Origin: Lysinibacillus fusiformis | Lineage (GTDB): Bacteria; Bacillota; Bacilli; Bacillales_A; Planococcaceae | NCBI RefSeq assembly: GCF_003049525.1 | Contig: NZ_PYWL01000012.1 | Location: forward strand, 1-64,000 | DNA: 64,000 bases | Direction: 5' to 3' | In this document: positions 15,394 to 22,618 of the stretch, in pieces | How the letters are laid out: the number at the start of each line of letters is the position of its first letter | Position numbering within the stretch: the first letter of the stretch is position 1 | Made by a program: the position numbers and the translations under genes | The notes under the pieces: model-generated | What the model saw: the letters and a program-made list of their open reading frames with translations, nothing else | Told to the model about the DNA's origin: nothing | Databases searched by the model: none

Positions 15394-15836
15394 ACGCTAT
15401 CCTAGCTGATTGTGAGCAGAGAGAGCCGTTTCCGCCAGTTAGCGACAAGTGGTCTTACGAGTGCTACGACAAGCATTTTCCCGATATTAAAGCGTTCTTG
15501 GTAGATTACGCAACTTTACTTTTAACGGCTAAAGAGGTCGTAGCGATTGATGAGTCCCTGGAGATACAGCGATGGATTGACGAACTAACGATTGCGGGTG
15601 AATGCTACGAGGACACCTTGCGCTATACATGCTTTTATTTAACCGAGTTCTTACTTAAGCCGTGTATTGACGGCAATTCAACGCAAACATATGCAGAACT
15701 GGCGGACAGTATTGCCCATGAACTTTCTCAATACGAATATAGGCCTGCCGATTTATTCCTCGATGAATACGACGGAAACTACACTGAATACTACGAACGA
15801 AAACGAATGGAGATGGCGGAATGGCAAGAAAATTAG
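15363..15836 (+). CDS. Unknown protein B of a tandem paralogous pair (157 aa)
   Basis: Overlaps protein A by 31 bp; GAGGAGG lies inside A. Shared landmarks with A: VSDKWSYECYDKHFPDIKAF, LVDYATLLLTAK, W at the middle, and YDGNYTEYYERKRMEMAEW at the end. The N-terminal basic extension of A is missing. It overlaps the following gene by 16 bp, so A, B and the terminase-like gene form one coupled unit. Confidence 0.65.
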   Translation: METDVLHRELDAILADCEQREPFPPVSDKWSYECYDKHFPDIKAFLVDYATLLLTAKEVVAIDESLEIQRWIDELTIAGECYEDTLRYTCFYLTEFLLKPCIDGNSTQTYAELADSIAHELSQYEYRPADLFLDEYDGNYTEYYERKRMEMAEWQEN

Positions 15837-16231
15837 ACGAAATTCTTAAGGAATTAACGATGGATCAAGCGAAGGCTGCGGAGTTGTTGTATGAAAACGA
15901 CTTACTACCGCCTGGCAAACGTAAATCATTCACAGACATTGCGAAAGAAGTGGGGGTGTCTGACCGCTCACTACGTAAATGGCGCCAGTTACCGGCGATG
16001 CTCGAGTATAAATCAGCAGTCACAGCTACGTATTTAACTGATAATCGTACTCGTATTATGCAAGCGCTAGTACGCGAATGTGAGGCGGGGAATGCTTCGA
16101 TGATGAAGCTGTATATGCAAACGGAAGGTATGCTTATTGACCGTGCGGAACTAGACGTTAAAACGCAAGCGGTAGATGAAGCTGCGGTTGCTGCACAGTT
16201 AGCCCGTATCAAACAAGGACTGAATCGTTGA
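15821..16231 (+). CDS. Small-terminase-like helix-turn-helix protein (phBC6A51 type)
   Basis: 136 aa. The HTH is SFTDIAKEVGVSDRSLRKWR (about residues 34-53), followed by YLTDNRTRIMQALVRECEAG and MMKLYMQTEGM, the typical layout of phBC6A51-like small terminase proteins of Firmicutes phages. Small terminases choose the DNA to be packaged. No large terminase is encoded, so it may redirect a helper's motor to the element's own pac site, as SaPI TerS does. Confidence 0.7.
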   Translation: MARKLDEILKELTMDQAKAAELLYENDLLPPGKRKSFTDIAKEVGVSDRSLRKWRQLPAMLEYKSAVTATYLTDNRTRIMQALVRECEAGNASMMKLYMQTEGMLIDRAELDVKTQAVDEAAVAAQLARIKQGLNR

Positions 16232-16233
16232 CG

Positions 16234-16254
16234 TATCAACGTTTTAGAGCGGTA
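16234..16254 (+). repeat. Direct repeat copy 1, possible resolvase or regulatory site
   Basis: TATCAACG followed by TTTTAGAGCGGTA. It recurs at 16475-16494 as TATCAACG-TATAGAACGGTA. The two copies flank the region upstream of the serine recombinase. Confidence 0.45.
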
Positions 16255-16266
16255 AAGTATTATATT

Positions 16267-16302
16267 GGCGGTGGTTGGCTTCGGCTGACTGCCGTTTTTT
16301 TT
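16267..16302 (+). terminator. Terminator after the small-terminase-like gene
   Basis: GGCGGT and TGGC pair with GCTGA and GCCG around a TTCG loop, followed by eight T. Confidence 0.8.
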
Positions 16303-16448
16303 GCGTTAAAGTAGCGTTGATGCTTCCGACTGATTCCGAAATACAGCGAAAACATCGGGCAGAAGGAGCCGGCGCGCGTCGATACTCCGAAAACAAATCG
16401 TTATCTGACAATTTACATAGCTGTCTTTGGTATCGCAACTTAAAAGAA

Positions 16449-16477
16449 TTGACACCGTTTAGACGATGTAGTATTAT
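16449..16477 (+). promoter_or_regulatory. Sigma-A promoter of the serine recombinase
   Basis: TTGACA (16449-16454), 17-bp spacer, TATTAT (16472-16477). The second direct repeat starts within the -10, and GGTATC occurs twice (16491-16496 and 16504-16509) just downstream, a likely autoregulatory binding region. Confidence 0.75.
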
Positions 16478-16494
16478 CAACGTATAGAACGGTA
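16475..16494 (+). repeat. Direct repeat copy 2
   Basis: TATCAACGTATAGAACGGTA, the partner of 16234-16254. It overlaps the -10 and start region of the recombinase promoter, consistent with a res site or operator bound by the recombinase. Confidence 0.45.
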
Positions 16495-16527
16495 TCGTAA
16501 CTCGGTATCATTTAAGGGGCGGATGAA

Positions 16528-17103
16528 ATGACTAAATACGGATACGCTAGGGTATCAACGCAAGGACAGGATTTACAGGCGCAAATCGACCAATTAAAGA
16601 CGGAAGGCTGCGAAGTTATTTACAGTGAAAAGTTTACAGGTACGACGACGGAAAGACCGGAGTTCGATAAGCTACTGGCGAGCCTTAACGAAGGCGATAC
16701 GTTGGTAGTAACTAAAATGGATCGTTTTGCGCGTTCTGCTACTAAGGGTAGTGACCTAGTACAAACTTTACTAGACCGCGGTATTAAGGTACACATACTC
16801 AATATTGGGCTACTCGATAATACATCGGCATCTACACTAGTACGTAACATCTTCTTTGCCTTCGCACAGTTTGAACGCGATATGATTGTAGAACGATTAA
16901 ACGAAGGTAAAGCGGTAGCAAAGCAGCGTGAAGGTTATCGCGAGGGACGTAAACCGACGTATACTAAGCAACAGCTAGACCACGCTATGAAGTTGAAAGA
17001 AATACATAGCTTTACGCAAGTTGCGGAATTGACGGGCATTTCAATTGCTACACTGAAAAGAGAAAGCGCAAAACGTAAAGCTAACGAAGCGATCAACGAT
17101 TAA
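16528..17103 (+). CDS. Serine recombinase, resolvase/invertase family
   Basis: 191 aa, the normal length for small resolvases/invertases. Catalytic domain 1-135 with S10 in YARVST, the conserved MDRFARSA and FFAFAQFERDMI segments, then a C-terminal HTH (FTQVAELTGISIATLKRESA). RBS AAGGGGCGG. It is a second recombinase besides the tyrosine integrase. It may resolve multimers of the circular element, which fits the repeats in its promoter region. Inversion of a segment is an alternative, but no inverted-repeat pair was found. Confidence 0.92.
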   Translation: MTKYGYARVSTQGQDLQAQIDQLKTEGCEVIYSEKFTGTTTERPEFDKLLASLNEGDTLVVTKMDRFARSATKGSDLVQTLLDRGIKVHILNIGLLDNTSASTLVRNIFFAFAQFERDMIVERLNEGKAVAKQREGYREGRKPTYTKQQLDHAMKLKEIHSFTQVAELTGISIATLKRESAKRKANEAIND

Positions 17104-17366
17104 TGTTGGTCGTTCTTTTTATGCGTTGAAAGTGCGTGACCCCCAAGGCCACCAATTCGGAACGGCGTCATCTGGTACTCGAGAATTACATACATCATTT
17201 TTAAAACAAGCCGACTTTTTACGCTGTCAGACGCAATTCTAACGCATCGACATTCGCAAAGTAGGGTAGTTGTACGTTTGGAATCGTCTGAGTGAAGTCT
17301 GATAAATGGTCGTTTACCTATAGTTAATGTTATTATATTGAGGAAATATAAAGAAGAGGTATAGCG
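17104..17366 (+). other. Intergenic region at the right end of the element
   Basis: 263 bp without a credible ORF. GGTCGTTTAC occurs here (17307-17316) and again near attR (17713-17722). No RNA or terminator with a clear T run was recognised. Confidence 0.4.
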
Positions 17367-17693
17367 ATGTATAATTTAACTGTAGTTTCAGAAGCAACTC
17401 ACAACAAGATACCGAAAATAATCACACATATTAAGTACATAAGAAAGAAGCGTAAATTTGGAATATATAATGGTGTTGATATAATGTTGACTAGTGATGA
17501 ATTTGGACAATATGCTGTATTTGCGCTTGATGTTAGGCGTTTAAAAAGCATGGAAATGGCATTAGAAAATCTAGTTTTATCGCGAACTAATACGCCAGAC
17601 TTACTTAAAATAATCAAAAGTGCTAGTGAGGACTTGGCTGATTTAGCGAAGAACGAGCAGAAATATTTTGACATTCCGTTAGGGTTAAAGTAG
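17367..17693 (+). CDS. Unknown cargo protein near attR (108 aa)
   Basis: RBS AAGAGG. Soluble, mixed alpha/beta, no motif recognised. It is the last gene before attR, the position where satellites often carry accessory genes such as phage-interference or defence functions. It is more A+T rich than the structural genes, consistent with separate acquisition. No function is claimed. Confidence 0.65.
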   Translation: MYNLTVVSEATHNKIPKIITHIKYIRKKRKFGIYNGVDIMLTSDEFGQYAVFALDVRRLKSMEMALENLVLSRTNTPDLLKIIKSASEDLADLAKNEQKYFDIPLGLK

Positions 17694-17725
17694 ACTAGCG
17701 GTAATAGGAAAACGGTCGTTTACGC

Positions 17726-17767
17726 ATTAGTCGATTGAATGTCCGTTCAAATTAACGTTTAGCATGT
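17726..17767 (+). promoter_or_regulatory. Candidate integrase arm-type sites (right)
   Basis: ATTAGTCG (17726-17733) and TTAGCATGT (17759-17767) match the words at 1933-1949 near attL. The spacing differs between the two ends. Confidence 0.4.
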
Positions 17768-17790
17768 CGGAGTATCTAACGCACTCTTTT

Positions 17791-17846
17791 CACGACTCAA
17801 AATCGTGTTCCTTTGGAGTGTCGGTTCGACCCCGACCACCGGTATC
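17791..17846 (+). repeat. attR: right 56-bp attachment core
   Basis: Perfect copy of 1797-1852. It is not a functional tRNA because the acceptor 5' strand, D-arm and the 5' bases are missing. Confidence 0.95.
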
Positions 17847-17857
17847 TAAAAAGTGAA

Positions 17858-17889
17858 AGAATCCTTGATAACTCAAGGGTTCTTTTTTT
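17858..17889 (+). terminator. Displaced host terminator of the tRNA operon
   Basis: AGAATCCTTGA (17858-17868) pairs with TCAAGGGTTCT (17873-17883) and seven T follow. It starts 12 bp after attR, where the terminator of an uninterrupted tRNA-Leu gene would lie. Confidence 0.85.
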
Positions 17890-17960
17890 ATGTTGAAAAT
17901 TTGTAGAAAAACTGTATACATTAAGATTGAATATTCTTCCATGAAAAGGGGGGCTAACGA

Positions 17961-18595
17961 ATGAGCTATGTTATTCAAGCTACAGAAAAGAATAGAGGTA
18001 TTGGAAGCGAGTATGAAACTAAAGCTTTATTATACTTGATGAATTTTAGAACAGATAGTAATGATATTAGTTACTATATAACTTCAATGATTTGACTGGT
18101 TCGTGTAATCAGGTAAGTAAACTATGGGATAATGTTCGTTGACGAGATTTCTTTAGAATCACTGTTATTTTATAAAGAGCAATTATTTAATGCAGAAGAT
18201 GCTGAGAGTAAAGTACAAGAACTAGATGAACAAATACGAGAATTAGAATCAATTATTACTATGTTTGAAATTGCAAAGGACAAAGGTATTTCAACTAAAA
18301 AAGAAGTTATCTCTAATGTTTTATTCTCCATGAATGAAAAATATAAAAGTATTGATCCAAATGGAACTTTATTTTTTGATAGTCTGTTTACTAAAAAAAC
18401 AGAAACATACTCCGTAATCAAATAATATTTACTACTACTCTAAAAACCGAAGAAATAGGAAAGTATGATAAAGAAGAATTTAAGTTTGTAAATCATATTG
18501 ACTATTCTACACATATTCCTAGTAGCATTTTAAATGAGGGATATCTGGATTACTTTAAAATATTGTTAAAAGAATTTATTCATGATTTTAATTAG
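17961..18595 (+). pseudogene. Frameshifted remnant of an unrecognised gene (possibly defence-related)
   Basis: Three consecutive fragments in different frames look like one broken protein. First, MSYVIQATEKNRGIGSEYET (17961-18080) with RBS AAGGGGGG. Then a short NDLTGSCNQVSKLWDNVR piece, then 18132-18425. The last is KTEEIGKYDKEEFKFVNHID to a stop at 18595. The start has a faint look of a dsDNA-endonuclease/DUF4297-type defence protein, but this is a weak impression. It lies directly after attR, a common insertion spot. Confidence 0.55.
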
Positions 18596-18756
18596 TGAAG
18601 TTTGAAAGGCACATTAAGTGCCTTTCAATAATTCTACCTGTTCACCCCTACCTGTAGAAATTTGTTTGAGGCTGGTTGGGACTTAGATCTCGTATAACAA
18701 GCGAAGCTATAATACTACTTGGAGGTATTAGGGGTACTGGTGAATACGTTTAGAAC

Positions 18757-18799
18757 CAAAAAAATAGTAATACAAACCATAGCTTTGGTTTGTATTACT
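18757..18799 (-). terminator. Terminator of the protease gene
   Basis: AGTAATACAAACC (18766-18778) and GGTTTGTATTACT (18787-18799) pair perfectly over 13 bp. The A run at 18757-18764 is the T run on the minus strand. Confidence 0.85.
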
Positions 18800-18826
18800 A
18801 ATGTTAGTATGCTTCACCTTTTGAAA

Positions 18827-20122
18827 TTATTGAACGCGAGCAAATCCAAATCCTGAAGCGTAGTCATCACCTATAGCAGCTCCATAACCACCTTTTATAT
18901 CTACTGATTTTGCTCTCGCTTGTAAGTTAGAACGTAGTTGCGTGTTAGACAATGACGGATTTTCAGCCCAAATTTTTGCTGCTAAACCAGAGACATGAGG
19001 GGTAGCCATTGATGTGCCGCTAATTGTATTATAACCGCCATTATACCATGTAGAATAAACTGATGAGCCAGGAGCTGAGATTTCAATATCACCTTCCTGG
19101 ATTACATAATCTCCAGCTGTAGATATATAACCACGTGAAGAGTAGTCAGCTACACGATAAGTCCCATTTTGTTGTACATTTTCTAAAGCTGCAACGGCGA
19201 TTGCATTTGGTAATGCCCCCGGATAACCAATTGTTCCTTGCGCATAGCCTGAATTACCAGCTGCAGCTACTATTAGAACTCCTTTACTGTATGCGTAATT
19301 GACAGCACTTGAAATGAGGCTATTATTCGCTGAAGAACCTAGAGACATACTAATAATTGTTTTGCTACCAGTAGCTGTTGCTTGATCTGCTGCATGTCGA
19401 ATAGCAGCAGCAATATCATCTGAGTATCCAGAGCCGCTATCTAATAACACTTTGTAAGCCCAAAGATCAGCATCTGGAGCTACACCGTAAATGCCTGCTT
19501 GATCGCTTCCACCATCAGCTAAGGCCGTACCAGCAACATGTGTACCATGTCCGTTTCTATCTGTACAGCTGTTATTAATGGGTGTTGTCGCACCTGTAAA
19601 GTCTTTACATTGCTCTACGTTATTGACAAGGTCAGGATGAGAAGTATTTACACCCGTATCGAGTACGGCAATATTAATGCCACTTCCTCCAGTTGTAGAT
19701 GTTAAAGTATCATTGTTATAAATTGCTTTAATTCCCCAAGGTATTTGTTGAGAAGCTCTTAAAGAAGTTACCAAATCCAGGGTTTCATTTTCTACCATAC
19801 TATCGTCTTCCAAACCTATCGTATCTAATGTAACGATAGGAACTTTTGTAACTGTGAAATTTTTATTCTTCTGTAATGCTTCGAATTGTTTTTCATTCAT
19901 ATCAGTTGAAAATCCGTTCTCTGTTAATTCCCAACGAGCAGAATATTGAGTTTTTAATGTTGATTTTTCTGATTTTTTGTTTGCCTCAACATAAACACGG
20001 AATTTCTCCTGACCACCGTCGTTTCCTGAGCTATCTTCGCTATTCATCGCTGTTGCGTACACCGGATTTATTACTGATCCTGCAATCAAAAGACTTAGCA
20101 ACGTACTTTTCATTTTTTTCAT
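18827..20122 (-). CDS. sfp: Sphericase-like subtilisin (S8) serine protease
   Basis: Secreted alkaline protease precursor, 431 aa. Signal peptide about 1-24 (LLSLLIAGSVINPVYATA), inhibitory propeptide to about 121, mature enzyme starting near RASQQIPWGIKAIYN. The catalytic triad is D155 (AVLDTGVN), H192 (GHGTHVAGT) and S371 (GTSMATPHVSG), with oxyanion N290 (AAAGNSG). The mature sequence reads as sphericase of Lysinibacillus sphaericus, recalled from memory. RBS AAGGGG about 9 bases upstream of the ATG. It is divergent from a peptide-responsive regulator, as expected for a quorum-controlled neutral or alkaline protease. Confidence 0.95.
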   Translation of the reverse strand: MKKMKSTLLSLLIAGSVINPVYATAMNSEDSSGNDGGQEKFRVYVEANKKSEKSTLKTQYSARWELTENGFSTDMNEKQFEALQKNKNFTVTKVPIVTLDTIGLEDDSMVENETLDLVTSLRASQQIPWGIKAIYNNDTLTSTTGGSGINIAVLDTGVNTSHPDLVNNVEQCKDFTGATTPINNSCTDRNGHGTHVAGTALADGGSDQAGIYGVAPDADLWAYKVLLDSGSGYSDDIAAAIRHAADQATATGSKTIISMSLGSSANNSLISSAVNYAYSKGVLIVAAAGNSGYAQGTIGYPGALPNAIAVAALENVQQNGTYRVADYSSRGYISTAGDYVIQEGDIEISAPGSSVYSTWYNGGYNTISGTSMATPHVSGLAAKIWAENPSLSNTQLRSNLQARAKSVDIKGGYGAAIGDDYASGFGFARVQ

Positions 20123-20188
20123 TCATCCCAACCCCTTTTCAAATTAAGTTATAGTACTACAATTTGAATCTACCATAATTTAGGTTTT

Positions 20189-20217
20189 TTGATTATTGGG
20201 AAAATTATGATTATAAT
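20189..20217 (+). promoter_or_regulatory. Sigma-A promoter of the RRNPP-type regulator
   Basis: TTGATT (20189-20194), 17-bp spacer, TATAAT (20212-20217). An apparent longer reading frame begins with the TTG inside this -35, so that start is ruled out. Confidence 0.8.
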
Positions 20218-20257
20218 AAATGTAAAATATAGTCATTCGATACGGGAGGTTATGAAA

Positions 20258-21478
20258 ATGAAGATAGGTTCATTAATTAAGTACTATCGTACAAAGCTAG
20301 GAATGACACAGAATTCAGTGGCAATGGGGATTTGCTCGATTCCTCATTTAAGTAAAATTGAGAATAATAATAAAGAAGCAAATAGCGAGACAATACGTCT
20401 ACTGCTAGAACGATTAAATATTAGTATTCATGATGTAGAGAATAACGAACAAAATATTATTTGCCTATTAAATGATTTACAAAAACATATAAATTACCTA
20501 GAGAATGAGAAAGTAAAAGAGACAATGAGCAGATTAAAAGAATATGAAGAAATAATAGGTTTTACAGAATCTATTTATTTATATGAACTTTATAAGTTAC
20601 GTTATTATGTGTTTGTTAAAGAGCATAAATTAGCAGACAATCAATTAAGATGGCTAAATGCCCACCGACAAAATTTTTCCCAACATGAAAGGTATTTACA
20701 TTCATATTATTATGCATTAGTTTTAATTACAAAAGGTAAATATGAGGAAGCAGCTAAAGAACTAACTCAAATACTTCAAATACATCCAGAACTAGGGTCA
20801 CTAGAAGGAGAGTTTTACTATCATTTCGCTTTAATAAAAGGGCGGTTAGAAGAACCAAGCCAAGCAATTATTTATGGGAAAAAAGCTCTTCAATTCTATA
20901 AGGACCAATTTAATTTTAAAAGAATTATTTATACATTAATGTCTCTGGCACTCAATTACTCTCGAGGAAAAGTGTTTCACGAAGCAATCGAAATCTATGA
21001 ACATTTAGTGAGAAATGTGGAGCTATTACAGCAACAGCAGCTATTACCTGCTATATATCACAATTTGGGGGATTTGTACCAAATGAGATGGGAATATGAA
21101 AATGCATTAATTTACTTTGAAAAAAGCGCTTCTTTAATGTCAAAGAACTGTGATCATTATCTGCTTTGCTTATATAATTTAGGTGTTACACAATTTCGCT
21201 TAGGACAAACGGAAAAAAGTATAAAAACCTTTACTATTCTAAAGGAAGAAGCAAAAAATAAGAAAAAAATAAGTTTTAATTTATTTGCTACTTTTTATTT
21301 ATATTTGCTAGGAGAAGAAAAAAAGAAAGCAATGGATTTTTTAGAAGGGAGGTTAATTCCATTTACAGCAGATAATGAAGAATTAAAAGAAATGCACCAA
21401 CAATTTTCTAATTTATTGGGAGAGTATTATCGACAAGAAAAGCAGTTCGAGAAAGCTATGCAATTTATTGAAATTTAA
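20258..21478 (+). CDS. RRNPP-family peptide-responsive regulator (NprR/PlcR/Rgg-like)
   Basis: 406 aa with the start at 20258, where GGGAGGT lies 7 bases upstream. The ATG at 20252 is too close to the RBS, and the TTG at 20189 lies in the promoter. The N-terminal XRE HTH covers about 1-60 (LIKYYRTKLGMTQNSVAMGI), then about 340 residues of tetratricopeptide-like helices (QLLPAIYHNLGDLYQMRWEY and ENALIYFEKSA are typical). This is the architecture of NprR, PlcR, Rgg and AimR, cytoplasmic receptors for re-imported secreted peptides. A 28-codon peptide ORF follows 14 bp later, and the protease gene is divergent. Regulation of that protease is inferred. Confidence 0.88.
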   Translation: MKIGSLIKYYRTKLGMTQNSVAMGICSIPHLSKIENNNKEANSETIRLLLERLNISIHDVENNEQNIICLLNDLQKHINYLENEKVKETMSRLKEYEEIIGFTESIYLYELYKLRYYVFVKEHKLADNQLRWLNAHRQNFSQHERYLHSYYYALVLITKGKYEEAAKELTQILQIHPELGSLEGEFYYHFALIKGRLEEPSQAIIYGKKALQFYKDQFNFKRIIYTLMSLALNYSRGKVFHEAIEIYEHLVRNVELLQQQQLLPAIYHNLGDLYQMRWEYENALIYFEKSASLMSKNCDHYLLCLYNLGVTQFRLGQTEKSIKTFTILKEEAKNKKKISFNLFATFYLYLLGEEKKKAMDFLEGRLIPFTADNEELKEMHQQFSNLLGEYYRQEKQFEKAMQFIEI

Positions 21479-21492
21479 AGGAGAGTGTGAAT

Positions 21493-21579
21493 ATGAAGAA
21501 AAATGTTGGATTATCAATTTTAATACTGAGTGCTGCAGTAATAATTATATCTGTTCCAATTCATCCACCGGTTTTATAA
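21493..21579 (+). CDS. Signal-peptide-like pro-peptide, probable quorum-sensing pheromone precursor (28 aa)
   Basis: Starts MKKN, then a hydrophobic stretch (VGLSILILSAAVIIIS), then a short tail ending SVPIHPPVL. A strong RBS (AAAGGAGAG) overlaps the receptor stop codon and lies 5-6 bases from the ATG. Location right after an RRNPP receptor, size and hydrophobic-N/short-C layout match Phr, NprX, PapR and SHP precursors. The active peptide is probably the last 5-9 residues. The ORF is too short for routine gene callers. Confidence 0.75.
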   Translation: MKKNVGLSILILSAAVIIISVPIHPPVL

Positions 21580-21952
21580 AAGGCCAGAGTGGTAGAAGGT
21601 AGTGGCTCTATCTTATGATTGAGGAACAGTGTTTTTCAAAACTCGAAATGTGAGGCACTTCGCAACTGAAAAATTGCCCATAAGATACACGTAGCAGCAT
21701 GTACTTTGGTAGGCTTTATATTGAGCCTCAGCGGGCATAATTCTCGCATTAAAGAGATTAAACGCCAATTGCCTTAGGGCAAGGACAGTACTGGTAGGTC
21801 TCCTATATGTATGGATTGCCTTTGGTTGATGAAGAAGGAGTCAAGTAGGTGTTAAGAAACCTGATAGCTGATTTTGACCTGACACTCGCACTTTCAGGGA
21901 AGCGTTCTGTAAATGAAAAACCATGAGTTGTTGAAAAGAGCGGAGAAGTAAC

Positions 21953-22048
21953 ATGAAGGACAATGTAAGATATCAATTGATGAACATGAAATCAACAGAT
22001 GAAGTACATGCATTGCTCAATAACTTTCAATCAAATAATGTTGATTGA
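21953..22048 (+). CDS. Possible small protein (31 aa), unknown
   Basis: MKDNVRYQLMNMKSTDEVHA followed by LLNNFQSNNVD, with CGGAGAAG about 5 bases upstream of the ATG. The sequence looks protein-like and polar. It may be the surviving start of a lost gene. It lies in an otherwise non-coding region. Confidence 0.35.
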   Translation: MKDNVRYQLMNMKSTDEVHALLNNFQSNNVD

Positions 22049-22582
22049 CGATGGTATAGAATGATGTAGCCTCAAAAAGTTTAGAGCTTATCAAGCAGTA
22101 AATTGGCAGAAATGAATGCGGTATTGAACCCACTAGCACCACCACACTCTACGTATGTAGAGTGTGGGTAATGTATTTAATTGTTACTTTTCCGTTACTG
22201 GGTAATTAATTTCTGCTAAAAGTGCGCCTGCAAAGAGCTAACACTTTGTTACCGCAATTCAATGAAAAAGGATAAATTCTCGTTAAAGATGTTACAAACA
22301 GAATTTGAAAAAAACTTTGATATACCGAACTATCTTCATATACTGTTAAAGAGAAGATAATACCTTTCACCTCACGGCGGCAAGATGTAATTAGTGAAAA
22401 AACTTATCTTGAGGCATATCACTTTTAAAGAAAAGTATGTACTTTTGAGATTTACATTGCCAAATTACTTTACACCAATTTTACACACGTCAGATAGAAT
22501 ACCTTGAAATATAAGGCTTTTTAATGCATTCTCTGTCTCGACCACCTGTATCCTATACTAGCAACAGAGAATGCTACATAGT

Positions 22583-22618
22583 TAAGGCTTCACACTTAAT
22601 TGTGTGGAGTCTTTTTTG
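22583..22618 (+). terminator. Hairpin terminator in the gene-poor stretch
   Basis: AAGGCTTCACAC pairs with GTGTGGAGTCTT, with one weak position, and a T run follows. No obvious gene immediately upstream. Confidence 0.6.

Larger units (their letters stand above)
1797..17846 (+). mobile_element. Integrated phage-satellite-like element (about 16 kb)
   Basis: The element is bounded by perfect 56-bp att repeats in tRNA-Leu(CAA). In order it encodes a tyrosine integrase, CI-like repressor, iteron-like repeats, DUF3102 and helicase-like replication genes, scaffold-like proteins, major capsid protein, tape measure protein, DUF2577-like protein, small-terminase-like protein and a serine recombinase. 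No ORF has the size or sequence of a portal, large terminase, tail tube/sheath, baseplate, holin or lysin. A plain defective prophage is the alternative, but the genes are intact, compactly coupled and flanked by working-looking att sites, which favours a satellite that needs a helper phage. Confidence 0.85.

Noticed and set aside
17791..17846. Second tRNA-Leu gene
   Set aside because: Only the 3' part from the anticodon arm is present; there is no acceptor 5' strand or D-arm, and the copy is exactly the att core.
1797..17846. Integrative conjugative element
   Set aside because: No relaxase, coupling protein or type IV secretion gene is present, whereas capsid and tail genes are.
20189..20257. 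N-terminal extension of the RRNPP regulator from a TTG at 20189
   Set aside because: That TTG is the -35 box of a perfect sigma-A promoter, and the RBS at 20245 serves the ATG at 20258.
21580..21950. Group I or group II intron
   Set aside because: No domain V-like hairpin, no intron-encoded protein and no typical 5' end were found.
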